This document shows, one piece after another, positions 10,692 through 21,317 of a stretch of DNA of 64,000 bases (position 1 is the first letter of the stretch; every line of letters starts with the position of its first letter). The translations under genes were made by a program, and so were the position numbers. This stretch comes from Hippasteria phrygiana (taxonomy: Eukaryota; Echinodermata; Asteroidea; Valvatida; Goniasteridae), in NCBI GenBank assembly GCA_037893225.1, contig JAZGUH010000261.1:1798001-1862000 (forward strand). Reading direction: 5' to 3'. The notes below the pieces were generated by a model. The model searched no databases. It was given only the letters and a program-made list of their open reading frames with translations, and was not told the DNA's origin.

Positions 10692-11812
10692 CTGCGAAAT
10701 CATTTCAACAGAAAACCGGTTTGCTTCTAATTTTCTTTCTGAGTTTTGCGGTAAGGTATTTGTATCGAAGTGATTAAAATGTAATTCGTTGGCATCAAGC
10801 AATAATATTATGATCCTTATGGCCGTTTACCCACAAGAAGATAATACAAATTGCTATTGTGTGTTTTCATGGTTAAAATCTTGAGAGGTTTAACGCTTCA
10901 TGTATAAGGGCTCGGGATAAAGTACTTAAATATTGCATTTGACTACTTTTTCTGTTTTTATCAAGAGCAATCGAAGAGAAAAGGTAAATTCGCACACTGC
11001 CAGACTTGCGAGGATATTTCAAGTAAAAAGGTTCAAATATTTGTGAAACTGATTTCCTCTGTAGTCCTTTACAATTAAACGCAGCCATAAAGACGGAAAT
11101 TGTTTCACTGATTAGTTTTGAATATATTTGAAATACATACTGGTCTCTCCAACTTGCCATAGCACTCAGTTTTGTATATTGTTAAACTTGGGCATTATTT
11201 TCGTGAAAACCTTTTGTTTTCCATTGTTCTATATGTATTTTAAGACCTACAACTCAATAGTACCTCTTGCAACTAGTAAGTTATTTTCCTGGGTTGAATT
11301 ACATTTTGTCGGTTCAAGAAGTTGCACTAAAAGCTCCTTATTGGCACGAAATATTTTAAATATCAAGGTGGGAAGAAAGAAAGAGTACAATTTAACTTCA
11401 TTGCTTGTAAAATGTAATTTTAAAAATAGTGTAGTCTGGAAGTTGTCTGATATTTCAATTAAAGGTATAATATAGCATTTTTCAAGCAATGTATTTAAAT
11501 TCTACCCTTTCTTTCTGCCCACTTTGGTATTTAAAATAGTTCTTGTCAATAAGGACCTTTTAGTGCAACTTTTTTCCAATAAGGACTTATTCAATAGTAC
11601 TGAACCGACGATTTGCGCTTTATACCCTAGTTTTGAAAGAAAAAACACTACGTATTTCCGTATTTGAGACTGGATTCCCTATCCATATTTATGGCAGTTA
11701 AAATTCTACTCTCCAATGAATTCTGAAATAAAGATGGGTACGAAATTAAATAACTTAAGACGTTGTATCAATAAGCTAAAATTAATTGTATTTAAGATCC
11801 AAAGCGACATAC
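10692..11812 (-). other. Putative 1121-bp intron
   Basis: On the minus strand the donor is CAG|GTATGT at 11812-11807 and the acceptor is TTTCGCAG ending at 10692. The two flanking exons join in phase 2. An internal foldback element sits at 11308-11609. Confidence 0.55.
11308..11609. mobile_element. ~300-bp foldback/MITE inside the intron
   Basis: The outer ends GTCGGTTCA and TGAACCGAC are complementary. Longer arms follow: TTGCACTAAAAG-TCCTTATTG, ATTTTAAATA-CAA-GTGGG-AGAAAGAAAG and CATTGCTTG pair across a ~65-bp centre, with several mismatches and one ~25-bp insertion in the right arm. It has no open frame. The superfamily is unknown. Confidence 0.7.
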
Positions 11813-12006
11813 CTGCCAACATCACGATTTACTACCTCGCGTACGCGGCGCCTCAGTTGAAGGCCATTCCTCTGCAGATACAATTGATGTAAGGGGCCCT
11901 GTGGATCTAAATCTCTTGTAATGTGCTCAACAACAAGCTCCCATTGATCTCCATGAGCCTCATAAGCTTCCAAAATGAGGCGCCTCTCCGCATTGTCCAC
12001 GGCCAT
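11813..12006 (-). CDS. First coding exon, unrecognised Arg/Leu-rich helical protein
   Basis: ATG at 12006-12004 opens 64 codons plus two bases, ending at a consensus donor (GGCAG|GTATGT). The peptide starts MAVDNAERRLILEAYEAHGD and continues with W-E-L-V-V, then a predicted-helical Arg-rich segment QLRRRVREVVNRDVGR. The charged helix spacing and single Trp are loosely like a Myb/SANT or other small DNA-binding fold, but I cannot assign a family. The exon joins in frame to exon 2 at 10691. Both lie between inverted arms at 7881-8047 and 14128-14294, so the gene could belong to a DNA transposon. The exon is intact, but downstream coding is broken. The ATG was chosen because it is the first in the frame and is preceded by unrelated sequence. 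Confidence 0.6.
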
Positions 12007-12464
12007 TCATGCCCTGCGATTTGCCATTTTGGTTAAAATGTGTGTGCTGGCAAGAGTAAGGGTGTGTCTGAGGGTGTGCTGGGTGTACTCGGGCCCCTGT
12101 GATACCACGCAACAATGAACACCGAAAAAGGCAGCACATACATATTCAGTGATTCACGATTTAAAATTATGCAAGACAATAAAAAAAAAAAAAATGAATG
12201 AAATAGTGACAGTAAAAGATGGAATAAATTATTCCTGTTCCTTTCTAATATTCAGTAAATTAATTATTGAACTTAGTTCTTAACAAAATGCAGCACAGTT
12301 TCAATTTTCAAACCTCGCGTGCTAATTCATATTAATACCTCAGGGGATTCAGGTGGACTTTTTCAACCTTACTTCAAATTATCTAACTTCATTCAGAGTA
12401 CCACAAATATTTGTCTTTTATAGTCTTCCCTTACAAATCTCACGTCATCATTTACAAAACAACG
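12007..12464. other. No gene seen; putative 5' flank of the minus-strand gene
   Basis: Includes a 14-base A run near 12180. No clear TATA box or other promoter element is seen. Confidence 0.35.
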
Positions 12465-13665
12465 AAGACTTTAGGTCTGTGACGCAAGGTTCTTTCAACT
12501 CTTACGTTCTCATTCAAGACCTTTAAGTCTAGGAAGCTGGGTTCTTTCACATCTTACGTTATCTTTCACAAAACAACAAAAACCTTTGGGTCTAAGACGT
12601 TTGGGTTCTTTCAACTCTTACGTCCTCATTCATAAAACTACAAAGACCTCTAAGACTAATACGCGAGGTTCTTTCAACCCTTACGTTCTCATTCAAAAAA
12701 CTACAAAAACCTTTGGGTCTAAGACGTTTGGGTTCTTTCAACTCACGTTCTCATTCACAAAACTACAAAGACCCCTAAGACTAATACGCGAGGTTCTTTC
12801 AACCCTTACGTTCTCATTCACAAAACTACAAAAACCTTTGGGTCTAAGACGTTTGGGTTCTTTCAACTCACGTTTTCATTCACAAAACTACAAAGACCCC
12901 TAAGACTAATACGCGAGGTTCTTTCAACTCTACGTTCTCATTCACAAAACTACAAAAACCTTTGGGTCTAAGACGTTTGGGTTCTTTCAACTCACGTTCT
13001 CATTCACACAACTACAAAGACCCCTAAGACTAATACGCGAGGTTCTTTCAACCCTTACGTTCTCATTCACAAAACTACAAAAACCTTTGGGTCTAAGACG
13101 TTTGGGTTCTTTCAACTCACGTTCTCATTTACAAAACTACAAAGACCCCTAAGACTAATACGCGAGGTTCTTTCAACGCTTACGTTCTTATTCACAAAAC
13201 TACAAAAACCTTTGGGTCTAAGACGTTTGGGTTCTTTCAACTCTACGTTCTCATTCACAAAACTACAAAAACCTTTGGGTCTAAGACGTTTGGGTTCTTT
13301 CAACTCACGTTCTCATTCACACAACTACAAAGACCCCTAAGACTAATACGCGAGGTTCTTTCAACCCTTACGTTCTCATTCACAAAACTACAAAAACCTT
13401 TGGGTCTAAGACGTTTGGGTTCTTTCAACTCACGTTCTCATTTACAAAACTACAAAGACCCCTAAGACTAATACGCGAGGTTCTTTCAACGCTTACGTTC
13501 TTATTCACAAAACTACAAAAACCTTTGGGTCTAAGACGTTTGGGTTCTTTCAACTCACGTTCTCATTCACAAAACTACAAAGATCTTTACGTCTAATACG
13601 CGAGGGTCTTTCAACTTTTACGTCCTCATTCATAAAACTACAAAGACCTCTAAGACTAATTCCTA
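12465..13665. repeat. Dimeric satellite, ~61-bp monomers in ~122-bp dimers
   Basis: Every monomer has TTCTTTCAACTC, ACGTTCTCATTCACAAAAC and TACAAA. Two monomer types alternate: type A ends GGGTCTAAGACGTTTGGG and type B ends CTAAGACTAATACGCGAGG. The alternation is regular from about 12590 to 13560, with an A-A irregularity near 13200-13290, and the copies at the edges are diverged. Short open frames in it are repeat-derived. Confidence 0.92.
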
Positions 13666-14127
13666 GGTCTACGATTTCCGGTATATACATACTCATACTC
13701 ACACATACTCAGTCTTACATTTCATACCTTCTCTGGACATTCCTTTGTTTTCATGTATTTTAAGAAAAACATGCTTCAAAACCACATAAACCCACATTTT
13801 TAACACTTTTTTCATATGGAATTTCGACTGTGATTTCCTCAACTATTCTACTTTATTTTGCGACAGATAACCCAAACCCAAAAATGCCTCTGAGACCACT
13901 TTTCAGAAAGTGGAAAACCTTGTGTGGACGTCTGCAAGTCCACAATCGGTAAACTTCCTACATCTTGTGGACATCTTTTGTTCGCAGGTCCACAGTGAGT
14001 ATGGAAGGTTAGATCACACACACAGACGCACACAAAGGATTTACAAGACGAATGTTTGTGCCGCTCCAGGGGAATTTCCTTGGCGAAGATTGTGGCGATA
14101 CACAAGTCTTCGACAAGGATTACGCCA
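13666..14127. other. No gene seen
   Basis: Unique sequence between the dimeric satellite and the right inverted arm. Overlapping open frames of about 75-100 codons on both strands show no recognisable domain. Confidence 0.4.
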
Positions 14128-14294
14128 GTGCTTCTATGAATAGAATGCAACAATCCCAACTCAAGCCATTGTTGAATTAGACGGTCGCGACGGTCGTGGT
14201 GGGTAGAGCCTGGGGTGGAGCCTGTAAAGTTAAGATTTTCTATTGGCCGAGGACATAACGTCCGTCGTACGTTCGTCTAAAACGCACAAACACT
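14128..14294 (-). repeat. Right arm of the 167-bp inverted-repeat pair
   Basis: The complement of 7881-8047, running GTGCTTCTATGAATAGAATG to CGCACAAACACT. Differences are single substitutions only, so the arms have the same length. Confidence 0.85.
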
Positions 14295-14525
14295 ATTACA
14301 ACCCATAACCAACGTTGGCCGAGCATTTGTTTTCTACATTTGGCCGACGTAAGTATTGCCAACCTTTACCCAACAGTGACCCATTGTCAACCACCAACAT
14401 TAATCCAACGCCGTTATTATTACCGATCAATTTATAACATTGGCCCAAGGTTGGCTGAACACGAAATGCCAACGCCGACATTGCCGATCAAAAACCGACA
14501 TTGACGCAACATCAGCATGTTATTT
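14295..14525. repeat. Degenerate CCAACGTTGG-type repeat
   Basis: Words such as CCAACGTTGGCCGAGC, GGCCGACGTAAG and GGCCCAAGGTTGGC resemble those at 2040-2650 and 7740-7880 in inverted orientation. This may be a diverged outward extension of the inverted arm. Confidence 0.5.
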
Positions 14526-14570
14526 GGGTCTCTAGATATGGGTCCTTCAATATTAACGCACCTTTAAATG

Positions 14571-15036
14571 CTGGTTTATAGTCGGTCGCGCGATGGTCGC
14601 CGCGACTAAGAAAAAATCGCCACTGCTGAACGTAACATTATTTTAGCTGCGATAATTATTAATTCAGAGTTAGCAGCTTTTTTGGATATGCGATTAATGT
14701 CCGTTTCCAGCTGTTTTACTAATAATAAATATTAAAACGCATAAATAAAATATAGGACGTTTTCGATGCTTATTGATGGTGATATTTGTTTTTTATGCCG
14801 TGTGCCCAATTTACATATTCATCGTTTCTTACCGATCAGGCAATTCTATTGGCCCATTGAAAAAAGTGAGGTCAGCGACCATGTCAAAGTTCAATTGTTT
14901 GAACTCTGCAGCGACGTCGCCAGCGTCTTTCAGCGACTAGTCGCTGGTGCTTCCGCGTCAACTATAAACCCTGCGTGAGAGGATCGCGCGTAAATTTTTA
15001 GTCGCGGCGACCATCGTGCGACCGACTATAAACCAG
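14571..15036. mobile_element. 466-bp MITE with ~43-bp inverted termini
   Basis: The ends CTGGTTTATAGTCGGTCG and its complement CGACCGACTATAAACCAG continue inward as CG-GATGGTCGCCGCGACTAA. The flanks are CCTTTAAATG on the left and CCTTTAAGATG on the right, a likely 8-10 bp target duplication with one difference. That size suits hAT- or Mutator-like elements, but the terminal sequence does not decide. No transposase frame is present. Confidence 0.8.
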
Positions 15037-15045
15037 CCTTTAAGA

Positions 15046-15084
15046 TGACGTCGCGTGACCCCTGATGACGTCATCATGACGTCA
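15046..15084. promoter_or_regulatory. Cluster of three CRE/ATF-like sites
   Basis: TGACGTCG at 15046-15053 is followed by two perfect palindromes TGACGTCA at 15066-15073 and 15077-15084. This is the consensus for CREB/ATF factors. No nearby start of a gene is apparent, so function is uncertain. Confidence 0.45.
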
Positions 15085-16144
15085 GTGTACTCGGCACGAG
15101 TTGGGTATGGAGTCTATGCAAACTTTCATTAGGATAGAAGTCTGTTTAATGGCAAAAGTGACGTCCGGAATGAAACGTGCATTGTCTATGGCATTTTTTA
15201 TAGAACAAGAAAAATAAAAAAATAAAAATATTAACAAAAACAAATGCTTTTCTGCAACTTTTCGGAAAAGCCAAAAACAAATATTAAAGTAAACAATACC
15301 TGTTTCGGCTGAATTGCCGAAACAGCTAAAAATACACTACAATTTCCCATAAGTTAACATATCTACGTTCATGCCCACGTCCTAACCCTTCCACCGTGAC
15401 CCTTCATAGGGTATTAATAATGAAATTCACACCAAATCATTTTCATTAAAAAAGGAACAATTCATTTTGTTTCCCATAGACCTAGCAAACCTCACATCCC
15501 TTATAACGTGTATTGCCTTACACCCCCGTTAAAATTAATACCGCAATATACGTACAAGGGCAGTAAATTTTCCTAAGATCACCGATCCCTTTTTCAAATG
15601 TCCCACGCTACATGTTATGTACGACGCCCACTGTAAAATGACATCATCACTGCTCCCTGCTTGTTTTAAGTGTGGAATTTATGGGCCTCAGCCGACTACC
15701 AGCCACCAGTCTATGCTTGGCTAGATTTCCATCAAGGCAACAGGCCTACGTTCGCGTTCCTTATTTCAAATCAATTGTAATTGTACAGGTTTTGACAACT
15801 CTGCCATATATTTCTAATATGAATTACGAGCGCGTTTTGCGATCTTTTAGAGGTGAAAAGCTGGGAAACACATCCAATGACTTCTTGTTTTCTCAAACCT
15901 AAATGCAGAATCACTTATACAATTAAATTTCCAATTGACAAACCGTAAAGGAACAAAACATATTCAAAAAATATATATTTTTCACTGGCGACTGCAGGCA
16001 AAAACGTACTCCACAGTTTATCTCACCCAGCTGGCCGAATATACAAAATAAATTGCCACACTTCAACGTAAACTGCTTTTTGGTCAAGCCCCAAGTCACC
16101 AGTTGGGACTGATCAATTATTGTCAATAATAATCTAGTGCATGT
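15085..16144. other. No gene seen; one small perfect hairpin
   Basis: AT-rich. TGTTTCGGC at 15301-15309 pairs with GCCGAAACA at 15316-15324 across a six-base loop. Nothing else is supported. Confidence 0.4.
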
Positions 16145-18470
16145 AATCTAGAAACGCCAATTTTTGATGGAGAAATGACAATAATTTCATAGGGACGTCT
16201 GAATCTGGGTGTGTCCCTCACGGAATGTCTGTTTTTCTAAGTATTAATACGGTTTGTACCAAAATTTGTTGTTGATAATAAGAATGTCTCAGTTCTAAGA
16301 AATCTGAACCAAGTGGATTTTATATGGAACCACCCGTTGAATATGGAGAAATGTAATGATTACGTCAGGACGTATAAGAATCCAATATGCACTGTAACTG
16401 CAATGCACGTGAACTGGGAGTGTCCCTCACAGAAGTTCCGTTTTCCACACTAGTACGGTTGGTTCCCGACTTTGTTGTTGGTAATAGGAATGTCTGAGGT
16501 CTGACAAATCTGAATCTAGTGGATTTCATCAGGAACAACCGATTAAGATGTTGAAGTGACATGATTTCGATAAGGACGTGTGACGCTCCAATATAAACTG
16601 CACTGTAAACTGAAATGAACTGGGTGTGATCAATCACAGAATGTCCGTTTCTCCCAGTCTTATTACAGTTGGTTGAAGACTTTGTTGTTGATAATAGGAA
16701 TGTCTGAGGTGTGATAAATATGAATCTAATTGATTTTATTTGGAACCACCTGTTTTCGAAGAAATACATGCTTTTGATGAGGACGTCTGGCGCTATAAAC
16801 TACATGTATAGGCATACACTAAAAATGCAATGCGCGTAAACTGGGTGTGTCCCGCACATAATGTCCGTTTTCCCACTCTTTGTACGGTCGGTTCCAGCAT
16901 TTGCTATTGATAATAGGAATGCCAGAAGTCGGCCAAATTATAAATCTACTTGATTTAATCTCGAAAAACCAGTTTGGATGTAGAAATTACATGATCTTGC
17001 CAGAGACGTCTGACTCTTTAATGTAAATTGACTGAAATGCGCGTAAACTAGGTGTGTCCCTCAGAATGTCCCTTTATCACAATATTTGTACAGATTGTTC
17101 CAGACTTTTTTTTGGAGAATATGAATGTCTCAGGTCTGAGAAATATGAATCAAGTTGATTTAATCTGGAACAACCCGTTTCAGATAGAGAAATAACATGT
17201 TTTTGAAAAGGACACGCGGCGCTCCAATATAAACTCAAATGTAACGGCAATGCACGTGAACTGTGTGTGTCCCTCACCGTAATGTCCGTTTTTCCAAATC
17301 TTCAAACGGTTGGTTCCAGACTTTGTTGGAGATGATCGTAGAAATCTGAATCGATTGGATTTCATCTGGAACCACACGTTTTTGATGAAGAAATAACATG
17401 GTTATTTTTAGAAGGACGTCTGACGCTCCAATGTAAACTGCATTGTAACTGCACTGACGTGAACTGGGTGTGTACCTCACGGAATGACCGTTTTTTCAAA
17501 GATATGTTCGGGTGGTTCCAAATTTAATTGTTAATAATTGGAATGTCTGAAGTCTAGAAATTATTAATCTAGTGGAATTAATCTGGAACCACCCGTTTTG
17601 ATAGAGAAATAACATGATTTTCATACGGACGTCTGACGCTCCAATGTATTACTGCATTGTACTGCGCTGACGTGAACTGGGTGTGTCCCTCACGGAATGG
17701 CGGTTTTTCAAACATATGTTCCGGTTGTTCCAAATTTAATTGTTAATAATTGGAATGTCTGAAGTCTAGAAATTATGAATCTAACGGAATTAATCTGGAA
17801 CCACCCGTTTTTTATGGAGAAATAACATGATTTCCATACACTGTTAAAACGCTGTTTAAACTGTTTAAACAACCAGGGTTGTTCATGTGCTCTGCTTAAA
17901 CAACCAATAAAGTTGTTTAAGCAGGGCACATGAACAACCTGCTTGTTCAACTTGTTTAAACAACTTTGTAAACAGCGTTTTAACAGTGTACGGACGTCTG
18001 ACGCTCCAATATAAACTGCATTGTAAATGCACTAAACATGAACTGGGTGTGTCCCTCACGGAATGGCCGTTTTTCCACCCTATGTTCGAGTGGTTCCAGA
18101 TTTAATTGTTAATAATTGGAATGTCTGACGTCTGGGAAATATGAATCTAGTAGAGTTAATCTGGAACCACCCGTCTATGATGACACAATAATAATATTTC
18201 GATAGGGACGTCTGACGCTCCGATAAAATGCATTGTAACTGCACTGACGTGAACAGGGTGTGTCCCTCACGGAATGGCCGTTTTTCCACCCTATGTTCGG
18301 GTGGTTCCAGATTTAATTGTTAATAATATGAATGTCTGAAGTCTGGGAATTAAGAATCTAGAGGAGTTAATCTGGAACCACCCGTTCTTGATGGAGAAAT
18401 GACATATTTTACATGGTCTGACGCTCAAATCATGCTCAAATGTAAACTGCATTGTAACTGCACTGACGTG
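16145..18470 (-). repeat. ~210-bp tandem repeat array, inverted relative to 1-1712
   Basis: About ten units of the same family as the left edge, now reading GGGTGTGTCCCTCACGGAATG. Landmarks are near 16211, 16421, 16627, 16845, 17053, 17267, 17470, 17682, 18048 and 18261. The one long gap is explained by a 150-bp MITE at 17839. Units near 16200-17300 are more diverged than those at 17400-18470, which most resemble the copies at 1-1712. Confidence 0.92.
17839..17988. mobile_element. 150-bp MITE with TA target duplication
   Basis: The ends CACTGTTAAAACGCTGTTTA and TAAACAGCGTTTTAACAGTG are inverted. Inside is a second dyad, GTTGTTCATGTGC/TGCTTAAACAAC with its complement. The element is flanked by TA on both sides. 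A neighbouring repeat unit (near 17616) reads TTTCATACGGACGTC, which is the empty site with a single TA. A TA duplication fits Tc1/mariner-type transposition, but other TA-targeting families are possible. Confidence 0.92.
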
Positions 18471-18683
18471 ACCGAAAATATAAAACCATTTCACTTATTC
18501 TATTTCACCCGCGTCCCTGATTGAATCGTTGGGAACGTCTACGTAAACCTCCACACACGTACAGACGGCAGCACGCAAATTTACGTGCAAGACAAATTTG
18601 CGCGGGGACAATATTACTCATGACACCAGAATTCGGCCATTCCGCCGTTCCGCCATTCCGCGTTTTACTCCTATCCGTACTAC

Positions 18684-18975
18684 ACTGTAAAAACGTTGGG
18701 CAAGGAAAAGTTGATTTACCCAGAGGTTGGTAATTTTTATTACAAATATTGGTCATTTTCCAAAGATTTTACCCAACACCAGGTGCTCTAAATTGATGAA
18801 ATACGTTTGATAAAAAAATGTGTAAAATTTGACCAGATGTTTCATAACTCAATTACCCCAGGGCCCAACTGAGTTGGTCAATTTTTGTTTGTCAGTTTGG
18901 GCAACAGTTTACCCAACAACATGACCAACCCATAGGGGAACAACAGTTACCTTTTCACTGGTCTGTTTGTGTCAA
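18684..18975. mobile_element. Possible MITE with CACTGTAAAAACGTTGGG end
   Basis: The left end resembles the termini of the elements at 6774 and 17839. The interior is rich in TTTACCCAAC and GTTGGTCAATT words in both directions. The right edge (ACCTTTTCACTG) is only a weak complement. Boundaries are uncertain. Confidence 0.4.
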
Positions 18976-19945
18976 ACGTTTGGTCACGAGGGGGATCTAA
19001 AATGTGACGAATTAGGAAAAACTAAGCTAACAATGGATTTAAGTTGTGAAAATCTACGTGAAGAAACTATAGGCAGGCTCGCTGGTTAGCGTTTCAAGCA
19101 GAAAAACCCACATTGTTTTGTTCATTATACCTATATCAATGAATACAGCGATTTAACTTGAGCACTTCAATATACTTGGTATATTTCGGAAGTAAATTTG
19201 GCAGTCCTCCAAAAACGCTTCAAAATATTGGTCTGGATTTGACCAATTTCTGGGTAGGTTGCGCGTTACAAAAGTGTTACATTTATCGCGCGCCTTATAT
19301 GCACGTGCGATCAGCTCCGCCGGGTTAACGTGCAGTCGACCGTGCACACACATCACATCGAAAAATGGCCGCTGAGTAGAGCTGTCTGTACGCTCTCGTC
19401 TTGTTCAACATCAAGTACTGTAGAAACTGCCCGAAATATCTCATCTTGTGAGCTGGCTTACCAATGTTCGACAAGATATTTTAATAAGGTGATCAGTGAT
19501 TCACATAGGCAACCATGTCTTCGATGGTAATCTTTGTTTCTTGACAACATCGACTTCGTGGTACGATGGAGTAGGCGGCTGGCCGCCTGTAGGGCGGTCG
19601 TTCTACAGGCGGCTATAACTGATTGGTGTGAGGCTTTCATCCATTACGTGTGCACTGTGATCATGATGTTTATGTTAATGTTGATGAAGATGACTGTAAT
19701 GAATTTGAAAGTAACGCTAACCAGACCCGGGATAGGCCTATTTAGGCTGCAAACCTACTTGAGAAACAACGACATCAGAAAACGTCCTCCCAGACTTTGA
19801 GTTGATTGAACATAAATATAACTAGAGCTAATTTGTGCTTCACGAAGCACGGATATCAGCCTATATAGCCCTTTGAAAGGTTTTTCTGAACTGACTCGCA
19901 CTGACCACAAGTTGACCCCCGAAATTGCCAAAGCATCCAAGTTAT
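18976..19945. other. No gene firmly supported; short GC-rich stretch with hairpin
   Basis: A minus-strand open frame at 19153-19356 (67 codons; peptide includes NPDQYFEAFLEDCQIYF) looks weakly protein-like but has no recognised domain. GCCGCCTGTAG at 19582-19592 pairs perfectly with CTACAGGCGGC at 19603-19613. The word AAAATGGCCGC near 19362 resembles a YY1 site. Confidence 0.35.
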
Positions 19946-21180
19946 GAGGCTTGGCCCAGAGATGTAAATACCCAACTTTGACATCAAGACTGTTGGAGAA
20001 GCAGCATTTCGTAATTTTGAAGAAAATGACCCCTACTGACCATTAGGTGACCATTGGCCAAATTCTTTGTACACCCTATATGAGGCTTGGCCTAGAGATG
20101 TAAATAACCAGCTTCGACATCAAGACTGTGGGAGAAAAAGCACTTCGTAATTTTGAACAAAATGATCCCCTACTGACCATTAGGTGACCATTGGCCAAAT
20201 TCTTTGTACACCCTATATGAGGCTTGGCCTAGAGATGTAAATAACCAGCTTCGACATCAAGACTGTAGGAAAAGAAGCATTTTGTAATTTTGAAGAAAAT
20301 GACCCCCTGCTGACCATTAGGTGACCATTGGCCGAAATATGTGTACACAATATATGAGGCTTGGTCCAGAGATGTAAATAATCAACTTTGACATTAAGAC
20401 TGTAGGAGAAGAAGCATTTTGTAATTTTTAAGAAAATGACCCCCGACTGACCGTTAGGTGACCATTGGCCGAAATATGTGTACACCATATATGAGGCTTC
20501 GTCCAGAGATGTAAATAACCAACTTTGACGTCAAGACTATGCGAGAAGCAGCATTTCGTAATTTTGAAGAAAATGACCGCTACTGACCATTAGGTGACCA
20601 TTGGCCAAATTATTTGTACACCCTATATGTGGTTTGGTCTAGAGATGTAAATAACCAACTTTGACATCAAGACTGTGTCAGAAGAAGCATTTCGTAATTT
20701 TCAAGAAAATAACCGCTACTGACCATTAGGTGACCATTGGCCAAATTCTGTGAAAACCCATATGAAGCTTGGTCCAGAGATGTAAATAACCAACTTTGAC
20801 ATCAAGACTGTGTGAGGAGAAGCATTTCGTAATTTTGAAGAAAAGGACCCCCGACTGACCATTAGGTGACTATTGGCCAAATTATGTGTACACCATATAT
20901 GAGGCTTTGTCCAGAGATGTAAATAACCAATTTTGACATCAAGACTGTGGGAGAAGAAGCATTTCGTAATTTTGAAGAAAATGACCCCCACTGACCATTG
21001 GGTGACCACTGGCCAAATTCTGTGAACAACCAATATGAGGCTTGGTCCAAAGATGTAACTGACCAAGTCTGACATTAATTGGACCAAGACTGTGGGAGAA
21101 GAAGCATTTTGTATTTTTGAAGAAAATTACCACTAGTGACCACTAGGTGACCTCTGACCCCACATGCTGGTCACTTGAGA
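19946..21180. repeat. 136-bp tandem array, nine copies
   Basis: GAGGCTTGGYCYAGAGATGT starts units at 19946, 20082, 20219, 20356, 20493, 20629, 20764, 20901 and 21037, a period of 135-137 bp. Each unit holds ACTTTGACATCAAGACTGTG and TGACCATTAGGTGACCATTG. The array grades into a non-repeated tail ending in GAAAGAAAGAAAGAC near 21291, directly beside the 3' end of the LINE. Confidence 0.93.
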
Positions 21181-21311
21181 TAGAACTCAAGTCAAGGAAG
21201 ATCCTGTCCAAATTTGGCTAAAATCGGCCAAAGATTTTGGCAGATATGGCATTTTTTGTGAGCGTTTGCCCGAAGAAAGAAAGAAAGACTTTTGACTTTT
21301 CAAAAGAAAAC

Positions 21312-21317
21312 TTTATT
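21312..21317 (-). promoter_or_regulatory. LINE polyadenylation signal
   Basis: AATAAA on the minus strand, about 830 nt downstream of the ORF2 stop, followed by GTTTTC. No long poly-A follows, so tailing may use a short or simple-repeat tail. Confidence 0.55.

Noticed and set aside
19153..19356. Minus-strand 67-codon gene
   Set aside because: No domain, no convincing splice or promoter context; kept only as a remark.
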